Under the pieces are notes generated by a model, which was not told where the DNA came from, did not search any database, and saw nothing but the letters and a program-made list of their open reading frames with translations. From the NCBI GenBank assembly GCA_963422385.1, contig OY729432.1, positions 3,348,001 to 3,412,000 of the forward strand: a stretch of DNA of 64,000 bases. The letters run 5' to 3'. This DNA comes from JAJDTQ01 sp963422385. Its GTDB lineage: Bacteria > Desulfobacterota > Binatia > UBA9968 > JAJDTQ01. Of the stretch, positions 1 to 8,430 are shown in pieces. Both the position numbers and the translations under genes were made by a program. The number at the start of each line of letters is the position of its first letter. The first letter of the stretch is position 1.

Positions 1-374
1 GGGTCGGTGAGCGGGTCGCCGTGGCTCAGGTTGCCGCCCACGGTGGCCATCAGCCGGATTCGCGGCTGCGCCACCTTGTAGAAGGTCTCCCGGAGCAGGG
101 GATAGTGCTCTTGTATCTCAGGACAAAGCTCCAAGTCCCGGTGCTTGACGCCGGCGCCGATGCGCAGGCCGTCGGAAGGATCCAAGGCGATGCCGTCGAG
201 GCCCGTTACGGTGTCGAGGTTGATGACGAACTTCGGGCTCAACAGGCCCATGCGCATCCACATCACCAGGGCGGTGCCGCCGGCCAGCAGCTTGGCGTCG
301 CCGCCGTGCTCCCGGAGCAGCCGGCAGGCCTCGTCGAGGCTCGTGGGCTCGATGTAGTCGAAATGGGCCCGCAT
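1..374 (-). CDS. Molybdenum hydroxylase FAD-binding subunit (CoxM/XdhB-like), 3' truncated by window edge
   Basis: This is the N-terminal 124 residues of the FAD subunit of a xanthine dehydrogenase/CO dehydrogenase-type molybdenum hydroxylase, which passes electrons from the 2Fe-2S subunit to an external acceptor. The start MRAHFDYIEPTSLDEA is typical of the family. The two FAD-binding glycine motifs are visible: LLAGGTAL near residue 30 and ATVGGNLSHGDP near residue 110. The ATG at 374 lies 3 bp after the stop of the large-subunit gene, so the two are surely co-transcribed. About 150 residues of a normal ~280-residue protein lie beyond position 1. The substrate cannot be inferred from this fragment. 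Confidence 0.85.
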   Translation of the reverse strand, partial: MRAHFDYIEPTSLDEACRLLREHGGDAKLLAGGTALVMWMRMGLLSPKFVINLDTVTGLDGIALDPSDGLRIGAGVKHRDLELCPEIQEHYPLLRETFYKVAQPRIRLMATVGGNLSHGDPLTD

Positions 375-377
375 GAT

Positions 378-2663
378 TCAGCTCCTGTTCCTCTTCTCTT
401 GAATGGCCCGCCGCACCTTCTCCGCGGTGATGGGGAGGGTCTTGATGCGCACCCCCACGGCGTCGTAGATGGCGTTGCTGATGATGGCTGCCACCGGGTC
501 CATGCCCAGCTCGCCGAGGCCCTTGGCGCCGAAGGGACCCGTGGGCTCATAGGAATCCGCGAACTCGTGCACCAGGTTGGGCATGTCGCGCATGGACGCC
601 AGCCGGTAGTCGCTGAAGTTGGGATTGACCGGGCGGCCTTCCTCCATGCGGATGCCTTCGATGAGCGCGTATCCCAGTCCCTGGGCGATGGAGCCTTCCA
701 CCTGGCCCTCGGCGCCGATGGGAAAGATCACCGTGCCGCAGTCCGACGCCACCGCGTACTGGATCACCGTTACCCGTCCGGTATCCGGGTCCACCTCCAC
801 CTCCGCCGCCTGGCAGCCGAAGTTGTAGGCGCCGGACTCGTTGCCGAAGCGCTCGCCGTCCTGGCTCACCGAGTCGGCGTCGAAGCTGCCGGATGCCACG
901 ATGGGAGCGCCGCCGCGCCGGAACTGCCGCCCCCGCACCACGTCCGCTACGCTGATGGAGCGCTGCTCCGCGCCCTGCACGAAAATGAAACCGTCTCGGG
1001 ACACCAGGTCCGAGGGGTCGGCCTCCAGCATCTCGGAGGCGGTCTCGAACAGCAGCTCCTTGACCTTGGCGGCGGCGTTCTTCACCGCGTTGCCGCCGAC
1101 GTAGGTCAGTCGGCTGGCGTAGTTGCCGAGACAGAAGGTGGCGAGGTCGGTGTCGGCCTCGGAGATGGCCACGTCGGAGAAGGGGACGCCCAGCTCCTCG
1201 GCGGCGATCTGGCACATGGCGGTCCAGTGCCCCTGGCCCGTCTCTCCCTCGCCGCTCAGGATGAACGCCTTGCCGTCCTCGTTCATCTTGATGGTGGCCG
1301 AGCTGCCGTCGTAGTCGCCGAAGTGGCGCTTGCCGCTGACGTGCACGGTGCAGCCCATGCCCAGCCCGCGGTTGGGCTTGCGGTTGGCCCGCTTCTCCTT
1401 CCAGCCGATCATCCGCTCGGTGCGGTCGACGCACTGCGTGAGCTCGCAGCTAATGACACGGTTGCCGTGGGGCGAGACGTAGCCGGGATGGGCGGCGTTG
1501 AGCCGCGCCATGTCGAACGGGTCCATGCCCAGTTCGTCCGCGGCAATGTCCATCATCTGCTCCACGGAGAACTCCGCCGAGGGGTTGCCGAAGCCGCGGA
1601 AGGCGCCGGTGGGGATCTTGTTGGTGTAGACCAGATAGGCCTCGGAGCGGACGTCCGAGTATTGGTAACAGGTGTCGTGCCGTAGCGCCGCCACCCCGGT
1701 GATGGCCGGGGCCTTGCCGCTGTATGCGCCGTTGTCGGCGATGACACGCATGTGCTTGGCGCGGATGCGGCCGTCGCTTTTGAAGCCCATGCGGACCCAC
1801 ACCTTCATGTTGACCCGGGGCCGGCTGCCGGCCAGGAATTCTTCTTCCCGGGTGTTGATGATCTTCACCGGGCGGCGCGCCTTGCGGGCCAGAATCGCGT
1901 TCACCACCGCGTTGTTGTCGTCGCAGGACTTGCCCCCGAAGCCTCCGCCCACGGCCGTCTGGATGACCCGCACGTCGGCCTCCCGCACGCCCAGGGCGGA
2001 GGCGATGCGCATACGGGCCATGAATAGGGTCTGGGTGTTCATGTAGACGGTGTACTTGCCGCCGGCCGAGTAGTCGGCGACGCTGCCGATGGTCTCGATG
2101 GCCGAGTGCCACTGGGGCACGCTCTCGAAGGTGTCCTCGATCACCAGATCCGAGTCCTTGAGGGCCGCGTCTACGTCGCCGCGCTCGACGTCGATGGTGA
2201 GTGCGACGTTGTTCTCCTTCTCCTCATGAATGAGCGGGGCGCCGTCCTGCATGGCCTCTTCCGCGTCGAACACCGCCGGCAGCTCTTCCCAGTCCACCTC
2301 GATCAGGTCCAACGCTTCCTCCGCGGTGTCGCGGTCGATGGCCGCCACTGCCGCCACCTCCTCACCCACGTACCGGGCCTTGCCCACGGACAGGGGATAC
2401 TGGTCCGGAAAGAACACCCCCCATCCTTTCTTCAAGGTGTCCTCCGCGGTGACCACGGCCTTGACGCCGCGAAGCTTCTCCGCGCGGCTGGTGTCGATGT
2501 CGAGGATGCGGGCGTGAGGGAAGGGGCTCCTCAGGATCCGGCCGGTCAACATTCCCGGCAGGAAGACGTCGGCCACGTAGGCCGCGCTTCCGGTCACCTT
2601 GTCGTAACCTTCGAAGCGGTCGACTTTCCGTCCCAGCACCGCGAACTTTTCGGCCTTGCTCAT
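378..2663 (-). CDS. Molybdenum hydroxylase large subunit (xanthine dehydrogenase/aldehyde oxidase, molybdopterin-binding)
   Basis: A 761-residue catalytic subunit of the XdhA/CoxL family, which hydroxylates a heterocycle or aldehyde at a Mo-pterin centre. The N-terminal a/b hammerhead domain (DKVTGSAAYVADVFLPGML, from residue ~18) and the Mo-binding domains (GGGFGGKS near residue 245; the C-terminal GLGELGMDP, which carries the catalytic Glu) are present. I chose the ATG at 2663 because GGGGGA lies just upstream and the protein then starts as its family does; the open frame extends further but overlaps the 2Fe-2S gene. The CoxL-specific AYRCSFR loop is absent, so this is a hydroxylase of unknown substrate and not a form I CO dehydrogenase. 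It is the middle gene of a 2Fe-2S / Mo / FAD operon. Confidence 0.92.
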   Translation of the reverse strand: MSKAEKFAVLGRKVDRFEGYDKVTGSAAYVADVFLPGMLTGRILRSPFPHARILDIDTSRAEKLRGVKAVVTAEDTLKKGWGVFFPDQYPLSVGKARYVGEEVAAVAAIDRDTAEEALDLIEVDWEELPAVFDAEEAMQDGAPLIHEEKENNVALTIDVERGDVDAALKDSDLVIEDTFESVPQWHSAIETIGSVADYSAGGKYTVYMNTQTLFMARMRIASALGVREADVRVIQTAVGGGFGGKSCDDNNAVVNAILARKARRPVKIINTREEEFLAGSRPRVNMKVWVRMGFKSDGRIRAKHMRVIADNGAYSGKAPAITGVAALRHDTCYQYSDVRSEAYLVYTNKIPTGAFRGFGNPSAEFSVEQMMDIAADELGMDPFDMARLNAAHPGYVSPHGNRVISCELTQCVDRTERMIGWKEKRANRKPNRGLGMGCTVHVSGKRHFGDYDGSSATIKMNEDGKAFILSGEGETGQGHWTAMCQIAAEELGVPFSDVAISEADTDLATFCLGNYASRLTYVGGNAVKNAAAKVKELLFETASEMLEADPSDLVSRDGFIFVQGAEQRSISVADVVRGRQFRRGGAPIVASGSFDADSVSQDGERFGNESGAYNFGCQAAEVEVDPDTGRVTVIQYAVASDCGTVIFPIGAEGQVEGSIAQGLGYALIEGIRMEEGRPVNPNFSDYRLASMRDMPNLVHEFADSYEPTGPFGAKGLGELGMDPVAAIISNAIYDAVGVRIKTLPITAEKVRRAIQEKRNRS

Positions 2664-2695
2664 GTTTCCCCCATAAAGGCGGCCGTCCTCCGTTC

Positions 2696-3250
2696 CTATT
2701 CGGAGGCGTCGCTCTTGTAGGTATCCGATTGGTAAAGGCTCTGGATCCTGGCCTGACGGACGGCCTCGTCGGATTTCTCCGCATCCACCTTGCCTTCCAC
2801 CACCGCCATGACCGATTCGAGGATCTTGTAGTAGCCCGTGCAGCGGCACAGATTGGCCGACATCCACTCCTTGACCTGGTCGGTGGTGGGGTTGGGATTC
2901 TGGTCCAGCAGCGCCTTCGCGGCCATGATCTGGCCGGGAGTGCAGATGCCGCACTGAAGCCCGCCGTACTGCACGAAGGAGCGCTGGAGCGGGTGCAGCT
3001 CGCCGTCACGGGCCAACCCTTCGATGGTCTCGATCCGCTTGCCCTCGCAGGTGACGGCCAGAGTCAGGCAGGAGCTCACAAGCCGGCCGTCGACGATGAC
3101 GCTGCACGCCCCGCAGACGCCGATGCTGCAACCCTCCTTCGTGCCGGTGAGGCCCACATCCTCGCGCAGGGCCTCCAGCAGCAGGCGGTTGGGCTCGATC
3201 TCGACATCGTGTTCCTCGCCGTTGACGTTCAGTACCACGTCTTTTTTCAT
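2696..3250 (-). CDS. Molybdenum hydroxylase 2Fe-2S subunit (CoxS/XdhC-type small subunit)
   Basis: A 184-residue iron-sulfur subunit carrying two [2Fe-2S] clusters between the Mo and FAD subunits. The plant-type ferredoxin cluster is seen as GCSIGVCGACS plus a downstream Cys (residues ~40-62). The second, alpha-helical cluster is seen as QCGICTPG and NLCRCTGYY (residues ~99-140). The length exceeds the usual ~160 because of a charged C-terminal tail ending in YKSDASE. GAGGT is well placed before the ATG at 3250. It is the first gene of the three-subunit operon, 32 bp upstream of the large-subunit ATG. Confidence 0.93.
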   Translation of the reverse strand: MKKDVVLNVNGEEHDVEIEPNRLLLEALREDVGLTGTKEGCSIGVCGACSVIVDGRLVSSCLTLAVTCEGKRIETIEGLARDGELHPLQRSFVQYGGLQCGICTPGQIMAAKALLDQNPNPTTDQVKEWMSANLCRCTGYYKILESVMAVVEGKVDAEKSDEAVRQARIQSLYQSDTYKSDASE

Positions 3251-3290
3251 CGTTGACCTCGAGCGGTTACTAGCGGTTACTCCATGCGGC

Positions 3291-3315
3291 CACGGGCGGG
3301 TTTGAACCCGCCTCT
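3291..3315. repeat. Intergenic palindrome, copy 1 (GGGCGGGTT/AACCCGCC family)
   Basis: GGCGGGTT (3295-3302) and AACCCGCC (3305-3312) are perfect inverted arms separated by TG. The palindrome lies between the UbiD gene and the 2Fe-2S subunit gene. It is one of six related palindromes in this window, all outside genes. Confidence 0.75.
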
Positions 3316-3362
3316 ACACCTCGGAGACTGCATCCGCCGAAGTGCGGAGGCAAAGGCTCCCG

Positions 3363-5018
3363 TCACACCGACCGGCCGGAATGGGTCTTGCCCCATTCCA
3401 GGCGGATGGATTTGAGGGTCTGCCCCTCGCCCACGTTGACGCGCGTGCCCTTCAGCTTCTCGCCCACCTTCTCGTACTCGCCGGCGGCCGCCAGCCGCGC
3501 TTCCTCGTCCAGTTCATCGGGCCAGAGCCCCATGAGGTAGCCGTACCACGGCTCCTTGAGGTTGAGCTCGGGCAGGCCCAGCTCCTTCCATATCTCCACC
3601 GCCCGTTCCATGTAGGGCTTCTTCGGCAGCGACAGCGGCGGCAGGTCGGCCTTGCGGGTGGCGTCGATCAGCAGCGCCGAGTCCGTACTGTCGTAGCGGC
3701 TGGAAGGGTGGCTTACCACCATGCCGATGGGGGTGGCGCCAAAGGGCCGGTCGGGCACGATGGTGACGTCCCGGTGAGGCTGGCACCGGTGCGTGATGGC
3801 CCAGGTCACGGCCACGGGATCACTGGCATTGATGTCCTCGTCCACCGTTACGATGAACTTCCCCACCCGGTCGCCGTACTGCAGGACGGCGTCCATGACC
3901 CGCCGGGGCTCGTCGTCGTCCTTCTTCTTCATCCGGACGGCGACGTACGGCCTCATGTTCACCAAGTCTTCCATCATGTACACCTCCTGCACCGACTCGA
4001 AGCCCTTGCGGCTCAGGTAGCGGTGCACCAGGGTGCTCATTCCCATGGCCTTGATCTTCGAGCTCTCGCTGGGCGTCACCTGGCTGATGATGGAGACCCA
4101 GATGGGGTCCTTCCGGTGCATGACGCACGTAAGCTCCATCACCGGGCCGATGGTCCTGGGGTCGACGTAGCCCATGGATTCGCCGAAGGGGCCTTCCTCC
4201 TCCAGGTAGTGGGTGGGGATGATGCCCTCGAAGACCACCTCGGACGTGGCAGGCACTTCCAGGTCCACGGTCCGGCATTTGACGAGTTGTACGGGAGTCC
4301 GCGCCAGCCCGCCGGCCAGGGCCAGCTCGTCCATGTCCGGCGGCACCTTCTGGGTGGCCGTGTACGACGCCGCCGGCACCGTGCCCACGGCGATGGCCAC
4401 CTCCAGCGGGATGCCCCGCTCCCGGCACTTCTCCCAGTGGGCCGACAGATCCTGGGGCGTGCCCGAGTTGGCGCCGCACCTTAGCGGGGACTTGACCAGT
4501 CCGCGGTAGTTGCCGACGTTTCGCGCGCCGGTCTCCGGGTCCTTGCTGATCCAGTGTCCTCCGGTAATGTAGGGTCCGTTGTCGAAACCGGGCGTCGCGA
4601 TGGGAATGGGAAACCGGGCGAAGCCGCCGCTCGCCGCCAGCTCGTCGCCCTTGTGGATCACATCCATGACCGGGCCGTGGGGCACGATTTCCGGCGGAAT
4701 GGGGTTCTCCATGGCCTCGAACCACCGGTCCGGAACCTCTTCCGGGCCGCACTGAAGGCCCATGCAATAGATGTCGGTGGAGCCGGACAGCCCTCCCACC
4801 AGCACCGAGCCGTCGTAGTGACGGCCCTTGGAATCGGTTACGTTCTCAAATAGAAACGCCTTGCGATCCTTGTCCTCAAGGCCTCGGAATTGCAGCCTGA
4901 CCAAGGGTTGCAACTCCGTGTCCTTGTTGACTTCACGGGTGATGCGAATGAGCTTCCCGGCATCCTCCAACACGGCGAGGAACTCGCGCAGATCCTCGTA
5001 GGGTCCTTGGTTCTTCAT
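3363..5018 (-). CDS. UbiD family decarboxylase
   Basis: A 551-residue member of the UbiD family, which uses prenylated FMN for reversible decarboxylation of (hetero)aromatic or alpha,beta-unsaturated acids. The protein opens YEDLREFLAVLEDAGKL, as family members do. It has the conserved GPFGESMGYV block (residues ~300) and a prFMN-domain segment around ENVTDSKGR. It is a little longer than E. coli UbiD (~497). The ATG at 5018 matches the family N-terminus; the open frame continues to 5660 but that part is antisense to cysS. No UbiX (flavin prenyltransferase) is in the window. It lies upstream of the molybdenum hydroxylase genes, with 112 bp between, which suggests joint aromatic or heterocycle catabolism; this is inference. 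Confidence 0.9.
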   Translation of the reverse strand: MKNQGPYEDLREFLAVLEDAGKLIRITREVNKDTELQPLVRLQFRGLEDKDRKAFLFENVTDSKGRHYDGSVLVGGLSGSTDIYCMGLQCGPEEVPDRWFEAMENPIPPEIVPHGPVMDVIHKGDELAASGGFARFPIPIATPGFDNGPYITGGHWISKDPETGARNVGNYRGLVKSPLRCGANSGTPQDLSAHWEKCRERGIPLEVAIAVGTVPAASYTATQKVPPDMDELALAGGLARTPVQLVKCRTVDLEVPATSEVVFEGIIPTHYLEEEGPFGESMGYVDPRTIGPVMELTCVMHRKDPIWVSIISQVTPSESSKIKAMGMSTLVHRYLSRKGFESVQEVYMMEDLVNMRPYVAVRMKKKDDDEPRRVMDAVLQYGDRVGKFIVTVDEDINASDPVAVTWAITHRCQPHRDVTIVPDRPFGATPIGMVVSHPSSRYDSTDSALLIDATRKADLPPLSLPKKPYMERAVEIWKELGLPELNLKEPWYGYLMGLWPDELDEEARLAAAGEYEKVGEKLKGTRVNVGEGQTLKSIRLEWGKTHSGRSV

Positions 5019-5092
5019 GATCTCGAAATGTAAGCGTTTTTGGCTACTTCCGCAACCCCGTGCGCGGGTTCGTCCTCGCGCGGCCGCGGCGT

Positions 5093-5120
5093 TTGCAAAT
5101 CCCGCGGCGTGACGTAATAT
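5093..5120 (+). promoter_or_regulatory. Candidate sigma-70 promoter of cysS
   Basis: TTGCAA (5093-5098) and TAATAT (5115-5120) are separated by 16 bp. Transcription would start near 5127, so the message would be almost leaderless for the cysS start codons at 5124/5130. That proximity makes the assignment uncertain. Confidence 0.3.
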
Positions 5121-5123
5121 TGA

Positions 5124-6545
5124 ATGTACATGCCTCTTTGCATCACCAACACCATGAGCGGCAAGAAAGAGCCGTTCGTCCCCCTGAAACAGGGCAGCGT
5201 CAATATGTACGTGTGCGGCGTCACCGTCTACGACCAGTGCCACATCGGCCACGCCCGTGCCTTGTTGACGTTCGACGTGATCTACCGATACCTGCGCTTC
5301 CTCGGTTTCGACTGCCGCTTCGTCCGGAATTTTACCGACGTGGACGACAAGATCATCAACCGGGCTCACGAAGAGGACATCGCGCCGGCTGACTTGGCAC
5401 AGCGGTACATCGACGAGTTCCACCGCGACGCCGCCGCCCTGGGATTGCTGGAGCCCACGCTGGAGCCGCGTGCGACCGAGCACGTCCCGGAGATGATCGC
5501 GCTCATCTCCAGACTTGTGGAAGGCGGCAAGGCCTACGAAGTCGCGGGCGACGTCTATTTCGCGGTGGAGAGCTTCGGCGACTACGGCAAGCTGTCGGGT
5601 CGGAGCCTCGATGAGATGATGGCCGGGGCGAGAATCGAGGTGGACGACCGCAAGCGGCACCCCATGGACTTCGCGCTATGGAAAACGAGCAAGGAGGGGG
5701 AGCCGTTCTGGGAAAGTCCCTGGGGCAGGGGACGGCCGGGCTGGCATATCGAGTGCTCGGCCATGAGCACCAAGTATCTCGGTCAACCGTTCGACATCCA
5801 CGGAGGCGGACAGGATCTGGTCTTCCCTCACAACGAGAACGAGATCGCCCAGTCCGAATGCTCCGCCGGAGCGGCGTTCGTGCGCTACTGGATACACAAC
5901 GGTTTCGTCCGGTTGGCCAGGGAGAAGATGTCGAAGTCCACGGGGAACATCCTCAGCATCAAGGAGGTGCTGGAGCGCTACGACCCCGTGGCCCTGAGGC
6001 TCTACATGCTGACCACCCACTACCGAAACCCCATCGAGTTCTCCGAGGACGCCCTCGCCGAGGCCCAGCGGACGGTAGCCCGCATCCATGAGACCGCCAG
6101 CCGGGGAAACCGCATTCTCGGGCCGTCCCGAAACGGCGCCTCGGACCCGGGCCCGATGGATGATTTCCGCCGGGAAATGGATGACGACTTCAACACATCC
6201 AGGGCCCTGGCGGTGGTGTTCGAGGAACTCCGGGCCGTCAACCGGCTGCTGGACCGGGGAGAAACACGAGCGCTCGAAGCCAGGCGGAACGCGCTGCGGG
6301 CCATGACCGATGTGCTCGGGCTCATGCAGACCCCTCCCGAACGGTTCCTCGAGGACAAACGGAGGGCGGGGCTCATGCGCCGGGCGCTTTCCGAGGACGA
6401 GATCCAGCGGCTTGTCGAGGAGCGGAACCATGCGCGGAAGGTCAGGGACTGGGGCCAGGCCGATGACATCCGGGATGTACTGAAGGAGAAAGGGATCATG
6501 TTGAAGGATGGTCCGTCCGGCACCACATGGGAGCTTTCGGAGTGA
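5124..6545 (+). CDS. cysS: Cysteinyl-tRNA synthetase
   Basis: A 473-residue class I aminoacyl-tRNA synthetase that charges tRNA-Cys. The HIGH signature is CHIGHA (residues ~48-53) and the KMSKS signature is EKMSKSTGN (~270). Zinc-binding Cys/His residues are seen at YVCGVTVYD, WHIECSAMS and the following HENE block. The C-terminal anticodon-binding part is complete. Comparison with known N-termini suggests the ATG at 5130 (MPLCITNT) may be the real start, two codons after 5124; no strong Shine-Dalgarno sequence separates them. It is divergent from the UbiD gene. Confidence 0.95.
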   Translation: MYMPLCITNTMSGKKEPFVPLKQGSVNMYVCGVTVYDQCHIGHARALLTFDVIYRYLRFLGFDCRFVRNFTDVDDKIINRAHEEDIAPADLAQRYIDEFHRDAAALGLLEPTLEPRATEHVPEMIALISRLVEGGKAYEVAGDVYFAVESFGDYGKLSGRSLDEMMAGARIEVDDRKRHPMDFALWKTSKEGEPFWESPWGRGRPGWHIECSAMSTKYLGQPFDIHGGGQDLVFPHNENEIAQSECSAGAAFVRYWIHNGFVRLAREKMSKSTGNILSIKEVLERYDPVALRLYMLTTHYRNPIEFSEDALAEAQRTVARIHETASRGNRILGPSRNGASDPGPMDDFRREMDDDFNTSRALAVVFEELRAVNRLLDRGETRALEARRNALRAMTDVLGLMQTPPERFLEDKRRAGLMRRALSEDEIQRLVEERNHARKVRDWGQADDIRDVLKEKGIMLKDGPSGTTWELSE

Positions 6546-6619
6546 AGGCTCCGGCGTCGGCCGGGGCGTCCCGTGGCAACTCCTGGAAACAGGCTCCTGG
6601 AAACACGGACTAGGGCGCC

Positions 6620-8002
6620 ATGAATCGACCGAGCAGATTTACGGGTGTGGCGGGTATCGTCTTCGGGGTGGTGATGCTGGTCGCGGCGGGGGTGTTCGTC
6701 TTCCGACAGTTCGAATGGCACCCGCCCCGGATCCAGGTGCACCCGGAAGGCTCCACCCTGGGACGCCGTCCTTTCGTCGTCAGGGTTCATGATCGAGGCA
6801 GGGGCCTTGCCTACGTCTCGATCGATATGGTCACGGCCGGGGAATCCAGTCCTATCCATTTCAGGGAGTTCGAGTCTTCCGTCGAGTCCACGGCGATTTC
6901 GGTGCAACTCGACCCCGCGCGGCACAAGCTGAAGGACGGCTCCGCGGTCCTGACCATCACCGCCGCCGACCGCTCGTACTGGAGTTTCTTCAGGGGCAAC
7001 AAGAACCGTTTCGAGAAAAACGTGACCGTGGACTTCAGGCCTCCCTCGGTGGAGGTCATCGCCGATGACCGTTACGTCACTCAGGGCGGCAGCGGGCTGG
7101 TGACCTACAAGGCGTCCCCGGATACGGTCCGTAGCGGCATCGAGATCGGCGGCTATTTCTTCCCCGCCTACAAGGGGTTCCTGGCGGACCGGGACGCCTA
7201 TCTGGCGTTTTTCTCCCATCCCTACGACGTTTCCTCGAACGAACGGGCGATGATCGTGGCGGAAGACCATGCCGGCAATACACGGCAGTCGCCACTGGCG
7301 TACAACGTGAGGCCGCTCAGGTACCGGGAGGTGAAGGTGCAGGTGTCGGAGGGCTTCATTCGGGACAAGATCGAGCCCTTGCTGACCGAGGCCGGCGGTT
7401 ATGGGGGGAGCCCTCAGGATAAGTTCCTCAAGGTCAATCACGAGCTTCGAAAGAGGAATGAGGAGGCCATCCGGAAGACTTGCCGGCGTTCCGCGCCAAT
7501 GAAGCTGTGGAACGGCCGCTTCACCCAGCTTCCCAATTCAGCGGTCCAGGCCAATTTTGCCGATCGGCGCTTCTACTCCCATGGCGGGGAGAAGATCGAT
7601 GAGGCGCGGCACCTTGGATACGACCTGGCGGTGACCCGGCGTTATCCGGTGACCGCGGCCAACGGCGGCGCCGTGAGCTTTGCCGGAACGCTGGGCATTT
7701 ACGGGAATACCGTGATCATCGATCACGGTTTCGGACTGTGCAGTCTGTACTCTCATCTGAGCTCGATTAACGTGGCGTCGGGGGATGCCGTCAAGAAGGG
7801 AGCGAGAATCGGCCGTACCGGCGAAACCGGCCTGGCCATCGGCGACCACCTTCACTACGGCGTTTATGTCCAGGGCGTGGCGGTGTTGCCCCTGGAGTGG
7901 TGGGATGCAAAGTGGATCAGGGACAACGTCACCGGCAAGCTGCGCCGGCCGAAGAAGAAGGAAGACTCGCCCGCAACCCCGCCCCAGGCGTCCGCCGGTT
8001 GA
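6620..8002 (+). CDS. LytM/M23 family metallopeptidase, membrane-anchored
   Basis: A 460-residue envelope protein with one N-terminal membrane segment (residues ~9-29), a long beta-rich Ig-like middle region (~35-320) and a C-terminal LytM (peptidase M23) domain. The zinc/catalytic residues are intact: HLGYD (H331, D335), YSHLS (~379) and HLHYG (H410, H412). It therefore probably cleaves peptidoglycan cross-bridges in the periplasm rather than acting as a catalytically dead EnvC-type activator. The Pro/Lys-rich tail after residue ~440 is likely disordered. The stop overlaps the TTG start of the following Nudix gene. Confidence 0.88.
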   Translation: MNRPSRFTGVAGIVFGVVMLVAAGVFVFRQFEWHPPRIQVHPEGSTLGRRPFVVRVHDRGRGLAYVSIDMVTAGESSPIHFREFESSVESTAISVQLDPARHKLKDGSAVLTITAADRSYWSFFRGNKNRFEKNVTVDFRPPSVEVIADDRYVTQGGSGLVTYKASPDTVRSGIEIGGYFFPAYKGFLADRDAYLAFFSHPYDVSSNERAMIVAEDHAGNTRQSPLAYNVRPLRYREVKVQVSEGFIRDKIEPLLTEAGGYGGSPQDKFLKVNHELRKRNEEAIRKTCRRSAPMKLWNGRFTQLPNSAVQANFADRRFYSHGGEKIDEARHLGYDLAVTRRYPVTAANGGAVSFAGTLGIYGNTVIIDHGFGLCSLYSHLSSINVASGDAVKKGARIGRTGETGLAIGDHLHYGVYVQGVAVLPLEWWDAKWIRDNVTGKLRRPKKKEDSPATPPQASAG

Positions 8003-8430
8003 ACCGGACACTGAGAGTGGTGGCCGGGATTCTCTCCCGGGGTGATCGGATCCTGGTATGCCAGCGCAGGGGCGACGGCGCGTTCCCGTACAAATGGGAG
8101 TTTCCGGGGGGCAAGATCGAAGCGGGGGAGGAGGAGGCGGCGGCTCTCGGGAGGGAGATCGAGGAGGAATTGGACATTGCGGTGGAAAGTGCCCGTGAGG
8201 TGTTTCGGCACGCCTACGTCTACGCCGACGGAACCCGGGTGGAGTTGGCGTTCTTCGAGGTGCAAGCCTATGGTGGAGAGCCGCGGAACCGGGTGTTCCA
8301 GCGTATCGCCTGGGTGCCCGCCCATGAACTCGAAGGGCTGGATTTTCTCGAAGGAGACTTGCCGTTGATACACGAGCTTCGGGACGGCGGCCTGGAAGGG
8401 CTGTCACAACGGAAAGGGTTGTCGCCATGA
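7999..8430 (+). CDS. MutT-like Nudix hydrolase (8-oxo-dGTP diphosphatase family)
   Basis: A 143-residue Nudix protein resembling MutT, which removes oxidised nucleotides such as 8-oxo-dGTP. The Nudix box starts at GKIEAGEEE and ends GREIEEELDI, with all catalytic Glu residues present. The WEFPGGKIE block just before it is typical of MutT. I take the TTG at 7999 as the start because it overlaps the stop of the M23 gene (TTGA) and gives a normal N-terminus (MNRTLRVVAGIL); a GTG at 8017 is the alternative. The TGA stop overlaps the next ATG (ATGA). Confidence 0.88.
   Translation: MNRTLRVVAGILSRGDRILVCQRRGDGAFPYKWEFPGGKIEAGEEEAAALGREIEEELDIAVESAREVFRHAYVYADGTRVELAFFEVQAYGGEPRNRVFQRIAWVPAHELEGLDFLEGDLPLIHELRDGGLEGLSQRKGLSP

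Noticed and set aside
5019..5660. N-terminal extension of the UbiD protein by over 200 codons
   Set aside because: The extension is antisense to cysS and has no UbiD homology; the family start is at 5018.
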